Assembly (NCBI RefSeq): GCF_004339465.1
Contig: NZ_SMFY01000001.1
Coordinates: 930,001 to 994,000 of the forward strand
DNA: 64,000 nucleotides
Reading direction: 5' to 3'
Source of the DNA: Ancylobacter aquaticus
GTDB taxonomy: Bacteria > Pseudomonadota > Alphaproteobacteria > Rhizobiales > Xanthobacteraceae
Shown here: positions 28,510-37,387 of the stretch, in pieces
How positions within the stretch are numbered: position 1 is the stretch's first letter
Layout: each line of letters opens with the position of its first letter
Made by a program: the position numbers and the translations under genes
Notes under the pieces: model-generated
The model's input: only the letters and a program-made list of their open reading frames with translations
Told to the model about the DNA's origin: nothing
Database searches by the model: none

Positions 28510-29910
28510 ATGGCCAAGAAGAAGCGTTCCGACAAGGACGCGGTCGACAATCCCCGCGGTGTGGCGTCCCTCGCCGAGGCGAAGGCGTGGATGGGCGCGC
28601 GGGGCATCACCGAGATCGAATGCGCCGTCCCGGATCTTGCCGGGGTGGGGCGCGGCAAGATCATGCCGGTGTCCAAGTTCCTGTCCGGCCCGACGATGAA
28701 CCTGCCGCTCAGCGTGTTTTTCCAGACCATCTCCGGCGACTACCCGCCCTATGACAACCTCGTCGATTCGGTGGTGGTGGACAGCGATCTGGTGATGGAG
28801 CCGGATTTCTCGACGCTGGCCATCGTGCCTTGGGCGCAGGACCCTACCGCTCAGATCATCCACGACGCCTATCACCGCGACGGCCGCCCGGTGGAGCTCG
28901 CCCCCCGGCAGGTGCTGAAGAACGTGGTCGACCTCTACGCCAAGAAGGGCTGGAAAGCCGTGGTGGCGCCGGAGATCGAGTTCTACCTGGTCGAGCCGAA
29001 CATCGACGCCGACTACCCGCTCAAGCCGCCGATCGGGCGCTCGGGCCGGCCGGAAATCGGCCGCCAGTCCTATTCGATCCAGGCGGTGAACGAGTTCGAT
29101 GCCCTGTTCGAGGACATGTACGACTATTCCGAAGCGCAGGGCCTGGAGATCGACACGCTGATCCACGAGGACGGCGCGGCACAGATGGAAATCAACCTGC
29201 TGCACGGCGACCCCATCGTGCTCGCCGACCAGGTGTACCTGTTCAAGCGGACGATCCGCGAGGCAGCGCTGCAGCACAAGATCTACGCCACCTTCATGGC
29301 CAAGCCGATCGCAGACGAGCCTGGCTCGGCCATGCACATCCACCAGTCGATCGTGGATGGCGAGACCGGCAAGAACATCTTCTCCGACGCCGAGGGCGAC
29401 CCGACGCCGGAATTCTTTTCCTTCATCGCCGGCCAGCAGCGCTATCTGCCGGCCGTCATGTCGATCCTCGCGCCTTACGTGAACTCCTACCGCCGGCTGA
29501 CGCGCGATTCGATGGCGCCGATCAACGTGCAGTGGGGCTATGACAACCGCACGGCGGGCCTGCGCATTCCGCCCTCCTCGCCGGCGGCGCGGCGGGTCGA
29601 GAACCGGGTGCCTTCTTCCGACGCCAACCCCTATCTCGTCATCGCCGCCTCGCTCGCCTGCGGCTATCTCGGCATGGTGGAAGGGCTGCGCCCGACCGAG
29701 CCGCTGGAATCGGACGCCAAGGGGCTCGACTTCGAGCTTCCGCGCGGTCTGCTGGAGGCGGTGGCGGCGATGCAATATTCCGAGGAAATCGCCACCGTGC
29801 TCGGGCCGTCCTTCGTGAAGACCTACACGGCGGTGAAGCAGACCGAGTTCGACACCTTCATGCGGGTGATCTCGCCTTGGGAGCGAGAATATCTGCTGCT
29901 GAACGTGTGA
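28510..29910 (+). CDS. puuA: Glutamine synthetase family protein, PuuA-like
   Basis: 466 residues. ATG at 28510 behind AGGAAGG. Glutamine-synthetase fold: N-terminal beta-grasp, catalytic part with APEIEFYLVEPN, the metal ligand segment QMEINLLHGDP, MAKPIADEPGSAMHIHQS and NRTAGLRIPPSS. It groups by sequence style with glutamate-polyamine ligases (PuuA) rather than GlnA, lacking the adenylylation-type C-terminal region. Divergent from potGHI and near a PuuB-like oxidase, supporting gamma-glutamylation of putrescine; exact amine is inference. Confidence 0.82.
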   Translation: MAKKKRSDKDAVDNPRGVASLAEAKAWMGARGITEIECAVPDLAGVGRGKIMPVSKFLSGPTMNLPLSVFFQTISGDYPPYDNLVDSVVVDSDLVMEPDFSTLAIVPWAQDPTAQIIHDAYHRDGRPVELAPRQVLKNVVDLYAKKGWKAVVAPEIEFYLVEPNIDADYPLKPPIGRSGRPEIGRQSYSIQAVNEFDALFEDMYDYSEAQGLEIDTLIHEDGAAQMEINLLHGDPIVLADQVYLFKRTIREAALQHKIYATFMAKPIADEPGSAMHIHQSIVDGETGKNIFSDAEGDPTPEFFSFIAGQQRYLPAVMSILAPYVNSYRRLTRDSMAPINVQWGYDNRTAGLRIPPSSPAARRVENRVPSSDANPYLVIAASLACGYLGMVEGLRPTEPLESDAKGLDFELPRGLLEAVAAMQYSEEIATVLGPSFVKTYTAVKQTEFDTFMRVISPWEREYLLLNV

Positions 29911-29963
29911 GGCGTCGGATTCTCGTGGGGGCATGGCCCGCCGGCTGCTCCCAGAGCGCCGTT

Positions 29964-30037
29964 ATGCCCGGGCCTAGCCCGGGTATCCATGATTGCAGCT
30001 GATGAGTCGTCAATCCCCGGGCCACGCCCGGGGATTG
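29964..30037. repeat. Two GC-rich palindromes after puuA
   Basis: ATGCCCGGGC-CTA-GCCCGGGTAT at 29964-29986 and CAATCCCCGGGC-CAC-GCCCGGGGATTG at 30011-30037 (12-bp arms). They lie between the convergent puuA-like and LLM genes and may also end both transcripts. Same family as at 2978, 7181 and 16148. Confidence 0.8.
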
Positions 30038-30062
30038 ACAGTGTGCGAGCGGGCAGGCCGCG

Positions 30063-31112
30063 CTACGCCTCCGCCAGAATCTCCCGCACGCGCGGGATGA
30101 CCCTGGTGCCGTAGAGTTCGATGGCACGCATCATCCGCGCATGCGCCAGCGGGCCGGCGCTGTATTTCAGGTCGAAGCGCGACAGGCCGAGCGTCTTCGC
30201 CGTCTTGGCGATCTTGCGCGCCACCGTTTCCGGCGCGCCGAGATAGAGCGAGCCGTGCTCGATCTCGCGCTCGAAGGCGTCGCGACCATAGGGCGGCCAG
30301 CCGCGCTCGGCGCCGATGCGGTCATGCATGCGCTTGTAGTCGGCGTAAAATTCCTCGCGCGCCTGTTCGTCGGTGTCGGCGACATAGCCGTGCGAATGCA
30401 CGCCGATGGGCTGTACCGCGCCCCCGAGCTGGCCCACCGCCTTGTGGTAGAGCTCGACATAGGGGGCGAAGCGGGCCGGGTTGCCGCCGATGATGGCGAG
30501 CATCATGGGCAGGCCGTAGCGCGCCGCGCGGACCACCGATTCCGGCGAGCCGCCCACCCCGATCCAGGTCTTCAGCGTGCCGGCCTCGACCAGCGGATAA
30601 ACATGCTGGCCCGTGAGCGGGGGCCGCAAATCACCCTTCCAGGTGACGCCTTCGGGGGTGCCATTGTCGCGCAGCAGCGCTGCGAAAAGGTCCAGCTTCT
30701 CGGTGAACAGCGCCTCATAGTCCTTCATGTCGAAGCCGAAGAGCGGGAAGGATTCGGTGAAGGAACCGCGCCCGAGAATGACCTCCGCCCGCCCGTTCGA
30801 CAGGGCGTCGACGGTGGCGAAGCGCTGGAACACTCGGATCGGGTCGTCGGAGGACAGCACGGTGACGGCCGAGCCGAGGCGGATCCGCTTCGTGCGCGTG
30901 GCGATGCCCCCCAGCACGACCTCGGGCGCCGAGACGGCGAAATCGTCGCGATGGTGTTCGCCCACGCCGATGAAATCGATGCCGACCTCGTCCGCCAGCA
31001 CCGCTTCCTCCACGAGGTCGCGGATCACCTGCGCATGCGGGAGCGGCCGTCCGTCGGCGCTAGAGGTGACGTCGCCGAAGGTGTCGAGGCCGAGTTCGAG
31101 AAGCTGTGCCAT
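30063..31112 (-). CDS. LLM-class flavin-dependent oxidoreductase
   Basis: 349 residues from the ATG at 31112; the longer open frame upstream has no coding signs. Luciferase-like TIM barrel: LELGLDTFGDV at the start, IDFIGVGEHHRDDFAVSAPEVVLGGIA, GRGSFTESFPLFG, and IGVGGSPESVVRAARYGLPMMLAIIGG. These FMN- or F420-independent monooxygenase-like proteins use reduced flavin; substrate unknown. It is transcribed away from nothing adjacent in operon: the gene upstream on the same strand ends in a terminator. Confidence 0.88.
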   Translation of the reverse strand: MAQLLELGLDTFGDVTSSADGRPLPHAQVIRDLVEEAVLADEVGIDFIGVGEHHRDDFAVSAPEVVLGGIATRTKRIRLGSAVTVLSSDDPIRVFQRFATVDALSNGRAEVILGRGSFTESFPLFGFDMKDYEALFTEKLDLFAALLRDNGTPEGVTWKGDLRPPLTGQHVYPLVEAGTLKTWIGVGGSPESVVRAARYGLPMMLAIIGGNPARFAPYVELYHKAVGQLGGAVQPIGVHSHGYVADTDEQAREEFYADYKRMHDRIGAERGWPPYGRDAFEREIEHGSLYLGAPETVARKIAKTAKTLGLSRFDLKYSAGPLAHARMMRAIELYGTRVIPRVREILAEA

Positions 31113-31233
31113 GGGAGAGGTCCCCTTTCTCCGGCATCGCGCCGGCGCTCCCCATATGGACCGGGCGCGCCGGCCGCGCATCCTCGCCGGTGCAAGGATG
31201 GGCTTTCGCTTTCGCAAGCTGGGGCGAGGGCAG

Positions 31234-31264
31234 AAAAAAAGCCCGCTGGCAGAACCAGCGGGCT
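31234..31264 (-). terminator. Intrinsic terminator of the DUF1127 gene
   Basis: Read on the minus strand: AGCCCGCTGG, loop TTCTG, CCAGCGGGCT (10-bp perfect stem at 31264-31240), then TTTTTTT down to 31234. A textbook Rho-independent terminator 80 bases past the DUF1127 gene stop. Confidence 0.92.
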
Positions 31265-31344
31265 TCAAGTCGGCGACACGAGGGGGTCGATGTCGCCGTA
31301 GACTCGTTCGGCCGGGGGCGGCCGGATACGGGAATCGGGCATGG

Positions 31345-31746
31345 TCAGCCGCAGGAGACGGTATCGTCGCGGCGCGGGGTGACAGACGTATGGCCGGTGG
31401 CGCTGTCACGGCGGGCCTCCCGCGCGGCGTCCTGGCGGGCGGCTTCGCGCAGCGCCTCGCGCATGGTCATGCGGCGGGCGGCGCGGCGTTCCACCGAGCG
31501 CACGACGAGCAAGGCCGTCGGGTCCTGCCAGAGCGGGCCGGACGAGGCGTCGAGCAGGTCGCCGCGGGTGAGGCCGATGTCGCGCAGCATGCGCTCGTCG
31601 AACCCGCCGAGCTGGGCGAGGTGGCGCCGACGGGCGACCGCCTTGATGAACTGGATGGAACCCACAACAGCGGCGATCAGCAGACCGCTCGCCGCGGTAC
31701 CGAACGAGGAGAACGCGGTTCTCCGGACTTCGCCAACATACGACAT
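31345..31746 (-). CDS. DUF1127-domain protein
   Basis: 133 residues from the ATG at 31746, chosen for GGAGG six bases upstream. A hydrophobic N-terminal stretch (ASGLLIAAVVGSIQFIKAV, about residues 15-33), then the DUF1127 motif RRRHLAQLGGFDERMLRDIGLTRGDL (about 37-62), then a basic, Ala/Arg-rich tail. Small DUF1127 proteins bind RNA and affect phosphate and carbon metabolism in rhizobia and Agrobacterium; this one is longer than those and has a membrane-like segment. Divergent from a LysR gene. Confidence 0.85.
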   Translation of the reverse strand: MSYVGEVRRTAFSSFGTAASGLLIAAVVGSIQFIKAVARRRHLAQLGGFDERMLRDIGLTRGDLLDASSGPLWQDPTALLVVRSVERRAARRMTMREALREAARQDAAREARRDSATGHTSVTPRRDDTVSCG

Positions 31747-31939
31747 CGTATCCTCCATGTGCCGGCCGCACAGCGACGACGTTGGGCTTTTTGATAGCGG
31801 GCCGGCGCCTGGGCCACCCGATATCGACGTCATCCGTTCGCGGCGGGATCGTTATGAAGGACGGCAATCAATCACACTAGCGAATGTTTATGATCGCTGA
31901 TATCATGAATGTTGATGATAGGCCGTCGTGAGGGCTCCG

Positions 31940-32824
31940 ATGAGCGTGTTGCTGGACATTGATCAATTAAGAACATTCATCGCAATCGCTGAAACGGGCA
32001 GTTTCACGAAAGCCGCTGAAGTGGTTCATAAGACCCAATCTGCGGTGTCGATGCAGATGAAGAGGCTGGAGGAGCGGGTCGGCCGGGCTATCTTCGCCCG
32101 CGACGGGCGCGCCTCGCGCCTGACCGACGAAGGCGACCGGCTGCTCGACTATGCCCGCCGCATCGTCAAGCTGAACATCGAGGCGATGGCCAGCCTCGCC
32201 TCGGCCGAACTGTCGGGCCGGGTGCGCCTCGGCGTGCCGGACGATTATGCCGACCGCTATCTCCCCGAGATCATGGCGCGGTTCTCCGCCACCCATCCCA
32301 ATGTCGAGCTGACCGTGGTGTGCGACCCCTCGACCGACCTCGTCGACCGCATCGACACCGGCGATCTCGACCTCGCCATCATCACCGATTGCGAGACGAT
32401 GAACCGCGAGACCGAAATCATCCGCCGCGAACAGTTGCTCTGGGTAGGCTCCACCCGCCATTCCCTGCATCTGGAAACGCCGGTGCCGCTGGCGCTGGGA
32501 CGGCAGACCTGCAACTGGCGGCAGGAGGCAATCGGCATGCTGCAGTCCGCCGACCGGCCCTTCCGCATCCTTTACACCTCGTCGAACTCGACCGCTGTCT
32601 CGGCGGCGGTGCTAGCCGGGCTGGCCATCTCCGTGCTGCCGGAATCGGGTCTGCGCCCCGGCATGCGGGTTCTGGGACCCTCCGACGGCTTTCCCACGCT
32701 GGCCCCCTGCCGTATCGGCCTGCTGCGCAACCGGCACGAACCCTCGCCGCTGGCCGACGCGCTGGCCCATCATATCGTGCAAGGCCTCGACAATATTTCC
32801 GAGGCGGCGATCGCGGCGGAGTAG
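31940..32824 (+). CDS. LysR-family transcriptional regulator
   Basis: 294 residues from the ATG at 31940; a GTG at 31928 would add four residues. N-terminal winged HTH (residues about 6-65, LRTFIAIAETGSFTKAAEVVHKTQSAVSMQMKRLEERVG) and a substrate-binding domain (about 92-290). The AT-rich 190-base gap to the divergent DUF1127 gene is where LysR proteins usually bind. Target genes are not clear; gshA converges on it from downstream. Confidence 0.92.
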   Translation: MSVLLDIDQLRTFIAIAETGSFTKAAEVVHKTQSAVSMQMKRLEERVGRAIFARDGRASRLTDEGDRLLDYARRIVKLNIEAMASLASAELSGRVRLGVPDDYADRYLPEIMARFSATHPNVELTVVCDPSTDLVDRIDTGDLDLAIITDCETMNRETEIIRREQLLWVGSTRHSLHLETPVPLALGRQTCNWRQEAIGMLQSADRPFRILYTSSNSTAVSAAVLAGLAISVLPESGLRPGMRVLGPSDGFPTLAPCRIGLLRNRHEPSPLADALAHHIVQGLDNISEAAIAAE

Positions 32825-32858
32825 GGTTTTCCGCCGCCCACGCCGTTCCTGCGTCTTT

Positions 32859-34229
32859 TCAGTAGGCGTCCTCAATGAAGACCGGTTCGACCGAGCGGTT
32901 CCACGCGCCCTCATAGCGCGCCAGCAGCAGTTCTGCCGGGGTCTGGCCGGCCGCGAGGCTGGCGTCGAGGGGGGCGAGGAAGCGACTTTCGTCGCGGCCC
33001 TGGCTGTCGCGATAGTCGCGGCGGGCGAGCCCGGCGCGGGCAATCTCGACCACCTCGCGCGCCAGCTCCAGCATCGAGCGGCCGGCGATCTCCGCCTTGA
33101 AGCCGAGGCGGGGCACGTCGTCGCGCAGCTTTTGCCGTTCCTCGGCGGTCCAGCCCTTGGCGAGGTCCCATGCGGCATCGAGGCTGGTGGTGTCGTAATA
33201 GAGCCCGGTCCACAGCGCGGGCAGGGCGCACAGGTTGCGCCACGGGCCGCCATCGGCGCCGCGCATTTCGAGATACCGCTTCAGCCGCACCTCGGGGAAG
33301 ATGGTGGAGAGGTGGTTGGCCCAGTCGGAGACGGTAGCGGTCTCACCCGGCACGGCGGGGTGCCGGCCGGCGAGCAGGTCTCGGAAGGACGAGCCGGCGA
33401 CGTCGATATAGGCGTCGCCGCGCTTGATGAAGTACATCGGCACGTCGAGGGCGTAGTCGACATAGCGCTCGAAGCTCATGCCGTCCTCGAAGGCGAAGGG
33501 CATCATGCCGGCGCGGTTATTGTCGGTGTCGCGCCAGATTTCCGAGCGGAAGGAGAGGAAGCCGTTCGGCTTGCCTTCGGTGAACGGCGAGTTGGCAAAC
33601 AGGGCGGTGGCCACCGGCTGAAGAGCGAGGCCGACGCGCAGCTTCTTCACCATGTCGGCTTCCGAGCCGAAATCGAGGTTCACCTGCACGGTGCAGGTGC
33701 GGAACATCATGTCGAGGCCGTGCGTGCCGACCTTCGGCATGTAGTTGGCCATGATCTTGTAACGCCCCTTGGGCATGACAGGGGTCTGCGCCAGCGTCCA
33801 TTTCGGGCTCATGCCGAGGCCGAGGAAGCCGAAGCCGAGTGGCGTCGCCACTTCGCGCACCTGTTCGAGATGGCTGTTCACCTCGGCGCAGGTCTCGTGA
33901 AGGGTGATGAGCGGCGCGCCGGAAAGCTCGAACTGCCCGCCCGGCTCCAGCGAGATCGCCCCGCCGCCGACCGTGTCGGCAAGACCGATGATGGTCTCAC
34001 CCTCCATGATCGGTTCCCAGCAGTTCAGCGCCTGCATGCCTTCCAGCAAGGCGCGGATGCCGTTCTCGCCCTCATAGGGCACCGGATCATGGCCGTTCAA
34101 CGTGAAGGGGAACTTCTCGTGCTCGGTGCCGATGCGGAATTTCGACGTCGCCTTGCTGCCCTCTTCAAACCACGCGACGAGTTCGTCGCGGCTTTCGATG
34201 GGCTGCGTGTCGATCTGGTCTCGCGCCAT
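32859..34229 (-). CDS. gshA: Glutamate-cysteine ligase (alphaproteobacterial/plant type)
   Basis: 456 residues from the ATG at 34229. First step of glutathione synthesis: joins glutamate and cysteine using ATP. The GCS2-type fold starts SKFRIGTEHEKFPF, with GGGAISLEPGGQFELSGAPL, the central FRTCTVQVNLDFGSEADM, and NGFLSFRSEIWRDTD. The family pairs paralogous-looking with the neighbouring YbdK-like ligase. gshB is not in the window. Confidence 0.93.
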   Translation of the reverse strand: MARDQIDTQPIESRDELVAWFEEGSKATSKFRIGTEHEKFPFTLNGHDPVPYEGENGIRALLEGMQALNCWEPIMEGETIIGLADTVGGGAISLEPGGQFELSGAPLITLHETCAEVNSHLEQVREVATPLGFGFLGLGMSPKWTLAQTPVMPKGRYKIMANYMPKVGTHGLDMMFRTCTVQVNLDFGSEADMVKKLRVGLALQPVATALFANSPFTEGKPNGFLSFRSEIWRDTDNNRAGMMPFAFEDGMSFERYVDYALDVPMYFIKRGDAYIDVAGSSFRDLLAGRHPAVPGETATVSDWANHLSTIFPEVRLKRYLEMRGADGGPWRNLCALPALWTGLYYDTTSLDAAWDLAKGWTAEERQKLRDDVPRLGFKAEIAGRSMLELAREVVEIARAGLARRDYRDSQGRDESRFLAPLDASLAAGQTPAELLLARYEGAWNRSVEPVFIEDAY

Positions 34230-34392
34230 GGGGAACTCCGGCCGGCATGTTTGGCGCGCGACCATACACAGGCGCAGGCGCGGCGCAAATCACTGTAACT
34301 ACCGACCGAAAATGGAGATTGCGCCGGCGCAAATGACCCAGCGTACCTTACGTTACGGCTGCTACGCCCATTTCCCCGACTGCGCCCATCCC

Positions 34393-35526
34393 CTACTGCG
34401 CCGAGGCGTGGGTGAGCCAGGTCTTCACCGCGTTCAACCCCTCATCGCGGTTGCCGGTCCGGTGGGCGGCTTCCTGGTAGACGGCGATCTGGATATCGGC
34501 GCTGGTGCCGCCGCTGATGATGGTGCGCAGATGCTCCAGTTCGGCACGCCCGCCGAGCGCGTCGGCATCATCGGTGAGCTGGTCGATCAGGCGCTCCACT
34601 GCCTGCGCCACCGGCACCGCCTCGCGGGCGTGACGGTCGACGAAGCTGCCATGGATGCCGTAGCGCTGGGCACGCCATTTGTTCTCCACCGCGATGGCGC
34701 GGTCCACCGCGTCGATGCCGACATTAAGACGGGGGTTGCGCACGAGATGACGCACCAGCGCCCGGTACAGCGCGGCGATGGCGACCGAATCCTCCACCCG
34801 CGTGCAGCTGTCCGGGGCGCGCAACTCCAGGGTCGGGTGCTTTTCCGAGGGGCGGATGGTCCACCAGACATAGCTGGAATCGCGGATCGCCCGGGCCGCC
34901 ACCAGCGCGTCGATATAGTCCCGGTAGTCTTTCGCACTCTCGAACAGTTCCGGCAGGCCTGTGCGCGGCAGTTCGTCATAGGCTGCGAGGCGGTAGCCCA
35001 TCAGGCCGGTGCGCCGGGATTCCCAGAACGGGGAGGAGGTGGAAAGCGCTACGAAGACCGGGAGATAGGGCAGGATGCGGCGCATGACGTCGATGCGCTG
35101 GTCGGCGTCGGGCAGTTCCACATGCACATGCATGCCGCACAGCATGTTGCGCTCGCCGGGCATCTGCAAATCGTGCATCAGCCCGTCGTCGCGCTGCGTT
35201 GGCGGGCGCTTGCCGCTCTGCCAATTGGCGGTGGGATGGGTACCGGCGGCGATGAAGGCGAGATCGAACCCCGCGCTCACCTCGGCGAGGCTGCGGCGCA
35301 GCCCGTGCAGTTCCCGCCGGGCGTCGGCAGCGGAGCGGTGCGGGCGGGTCATCACTTCGATCTGCGCGTGCAGCCTCTCGCCGCTGACGCCGGGGCCGAG
35401 CGCCTCGCGGACCGAGCCCATATAGGCGGCCGGCATCCGACGCAGGGCGCTTTTGCCTGCGTTCTCGACGATGAAATATTCTTCCTCGATGCCGATGCGG
35501 TACTCTTCCGTGCTCGCCGCAGACAT
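34393..35526 (-). CDS. Carboxylate-amine ligase, YbdK-type
   Basis: 377 residues; ATG at 35526 with GGGGAGG upstream. The family shares the GCS2 fold: [20 protein letters not shown] at the start, [28 protein letters not shown], and [27 protein letters not shown]. In E. coli YbdK has weak glutamate-cysteine ligase activity and its true substrate is not settled. It is adjacent to and on the same strand as gshA, 163 bases apart, with no obvious overlap in expression signals. A perfect TATAAT lies 137 bases upstream of the expected start region. Confidence 0.88.
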   Translation of the reverse strand: MSAASTEEYRIGIEEEYFIVENAGKSALRRMPAAYMGSVREALGPGVSGERLHAQIEVMTRPHRSAADARRELHGLRRSLAEVSAGFDLAFIAAGTHPTANWQSGKRPPTQRDDGLMHDLQMPGERNMLCGMHVHVELPDADQRIDVMRRILPYLPVFVALSTSSPFWESRRTGLMGYRLAAYDELPRTGLPELFESAKDYRDYIDALVAARAIRDSSYVWWTIRPSEKHPTLELRAPDSCTRVEDSVAIAALYRALVRHLVRNPRLNVGIDAVDRAIAVENKWRAQRYGIHGSFVDRHAREAVPVAQAVERLIDQLTDDADALGGRAELEHLRTIISGGTSADIQIAVYQEAAHRTGNRDEGLNAVKTWLTHASAQ

Positions 35527-35751
35527 GGCGTCCTCCCCGCATTCAATCCCGGATGGCCTCTATCGCGAAGCTTAGCCGACGGTGAATCGGCTAGCCAAGA
35601 GGCGGGTGAGGGATGGTGAAAAAGTAAGACGGGAATGTGACCTTTAAAAAAGTAAGTATTCTAGATCTCATTATAGTTGTTCGATTTAAGAAATGATTTT
35701 TATTATATATTTTTCGTGGGCTGAAGGTGTTCTGGCCGGGTTTCGGCGCCG
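35527..35751. promoter_or_regulatory. AT-rich gap with candidate -10 for the YbdK-like gene
   Basis: The stretch 35640-35725 is strikingly AT-rich for this genome. On the minus strand a perfect TATAAT occurs at 35675-35670, but no good -35 lies at the right distance. It separates rsmE (which ends at 35752) from the YbdK-like gene. No gene is seen in it. Confidence 0.4.
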
Positions 35752-36519
35752 TCAGCGCAGCGTTTGTCGGGCGGCTTCCACCAGAGCGAGCGCCGCCACG
35801 GCGGCGGTGTCGGCGCGCAATATGCGCGGACCGAGCGACAGCACGATGGCGCCGGGGCGGGTGGCGAGGAGGCGGCGCTCCTCGTCGGCAAAGCCGCCTT
35901 CCGGGCCGATCAGCACGGCGAGCGGGCCGGCGATGGCCGCGCGCAGCGGCGCCAGCGGGTCGGCCTGCGGCGCCGCCTCGTCGCAGAAAACCAGCGTGCG
36001 CTCGGGCGGCAGGTCGGCGAGCCAGCGCGGCAGCGCGACCGGCTCCAGCACCTCGGGCAGAGTGAGGATGCCGCATTGCTCGGCGGCTTCGATGACATTG
36101 GCGCGCATGCGCTCTGTGTTGACGCGCGTCGCCTGGGTACGGCGGGTCATCACAGGCACCAGCCGGCCGGCGCCCATCTCCACCGCCTTCTGCACCATGT
36201 AGTCGAGCCGCGCATGCTTGAGCGGGGCGAAGACATAATCGAGGTCGGGCCGTGCCGACTGGTGCCGCAGCTGCGCCTCGCAGCGCAGCAGCACCTCGCG
36301 CCGCCCACCCGCCTCGCGCACCGCGCGCCATTCGCCATCGCGGCCATTGAAGAGGTGAAGGTGTCCGCCCACCGGAAGCCGGATCACATCGGAGACATAA
36401 TGCGCCCGGTCGCGGTCGAGGCTGATGCTGGCACCCTCGGCCAGGGCGTCATCGACGAAGAGCCGCTGGGCGCGAAAATCATAGGGCTCGGCTGTGGAAT
36501 CGTCGTGAGCGCGGGTCAT
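35752..36519 (-). CDS. rsmE: 16S rRNA (uracil-1498-N3)-methyltransferase
   Basis: 255 residues. SPOUT-class methyltransferase acting on 30S subunits. N-terminal PUA-like part includes HYVSDVIRLPVGGHLHLFNG; the C-terminal knot has LIGPEGGFADEERRLLATRPG and LSLGPRILRADTAAVAALALVEA, the two signature segments that bind S-adenosylmethionine. It is divergent from the secreted PAPGF protein gene. Confidence 0.95.
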   Translation of the reverse strand: MTRAHDDSTAEPYDFRAQRLFVDDALAEGASISLDRDRAHYVSDVIRLPVGGHLHLFNGRDGEWRAVREAGGRREVLLRCEAQLRHQSARPDLDYVFAPLKHARLDYMVQKAVEMGAGRLVPVMTRRTQATRVNTERMRANVIEAAEQCGILTLPEVLEPVALPRWLADLPPERTLVFCDEAAPQADPLAPLRAAIAGPLAVLIGPEGGFADEERRLLATRPGAIVLSLGPRILRADTAAVAALALVEAARQTLR

Positions 36520-36633
36520 GGGTCGATTTTTATCCGGAATTTGCAGGCAATATCGCGTGCGCCGTGATGTTGCCCAATCTTTAATGCCTCTGTATCACGC
36601 TTGGTCAACGACACGGCACCGATCGACCTCCTG

Positions 36634-37383
36634 ATGAGAGATTGGCCTTTGAACAGTCACTCGATGCGCCTGCGGGCGGGCTCCGCGCTGGCGACCCTGG
36701 CGGGGCTCGCGCTTGTCGGCCTGCTGGGCACGCTTCCGGCCAGCGCCCAATGGATCGGCGCGCCCGGTGGTTCGACCGACGGCGCCTCCTCTGGCACGGT
36801 GACGGTTACGCCGCCGCAGGCCGAGCCGTCGGCCCAGCCGGCCCCGGGCTTCAGCCCCAGCGCCGCCCAGCCGGCTCCCGGCTTCAACTCCGGCATTGGT
36901 CAGCCGGCTCCCGGCTTCTCCTCCAGCCCCGGCGTGAGCGCGCCGCAGCAGCAGGCCAATCCCAACGCGGCCGAGTGCCAGGGACAGGTTGTCAAGCTGC
37001 GCGAAGACCTCGAAAAGCGCGGCGGGGCCCTGCAGGCCGCCTCGAAAAAGAAGCTTCCGCCCAGCGAGCTGTGCCCGATGTTCCGCACCTTCGCCAACGC
37101 GCAGCAGGCCTTCTATTCCTTCCTCAGCACCAACAAGGCCAAATGCGGCGTGCCGGACGATGTGCTGTCGAAGTTCAAGGAGAACGTCACCTCTGTGAAC
37201 TCGACGCGCAACCGCGTCTGCGAAGTGGCAAAGATGCAGGAGAGCGGCGCCGGTGCCGGCCCCAGCGGCCCGCCGGCCCAGGGCTCGGTGTCCGCGGGCC
37301 TTGGCCTGTCGACCGGGCTGCCGACGATGGAAGCTCCTCCGGGCGGCGTGTTCGACACGCTCGGTGGCGACGCGCTGCGCTGA
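36634..37383 (+). CDS. Exported protein with PAPGF repeats
   Basis: 249 residues from the ATG at 36634; a TTG at 36601 and an ATG at 36664 are alternatives, none with a strong ribosome site. A signal peptide ends LPASAQ-W. A linker carries three QPAPGF repeats (about residues 70-105). The C-terminal part (about 115-205) has four spaced cysteines, in AECQG, ELCPMF, KAKCGV and NRVCEV, likely two disulfides in the periplasm. Function unknown. It ends four bases before ubiA, so the two are cotranscribed. Confidence 0.8.
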   Translation: MRDWPLNSHSMRLRAGSALATLAGLALVGLLGTLPASAQWIGAPGGSTDGASSGTVTVTPPQAEPSAQPAPGFSPSAAQPAPGFNSGIGQPAPGFSSSPGVSAPQQQANPNAAECQGQVVKLREDLEKRGGALQAASKKKLPPSELCPMFRTFANAQQAFYSFLSTNKAKCGVPDDVLSKFKENVTSVNSTRNRVCEVAKMQESGAGAGPSGPPAQGSVSAGLGLSTGLPTMEAPPGGVFDTLGGDALR

Positions 37384-37387
37384 ACCG

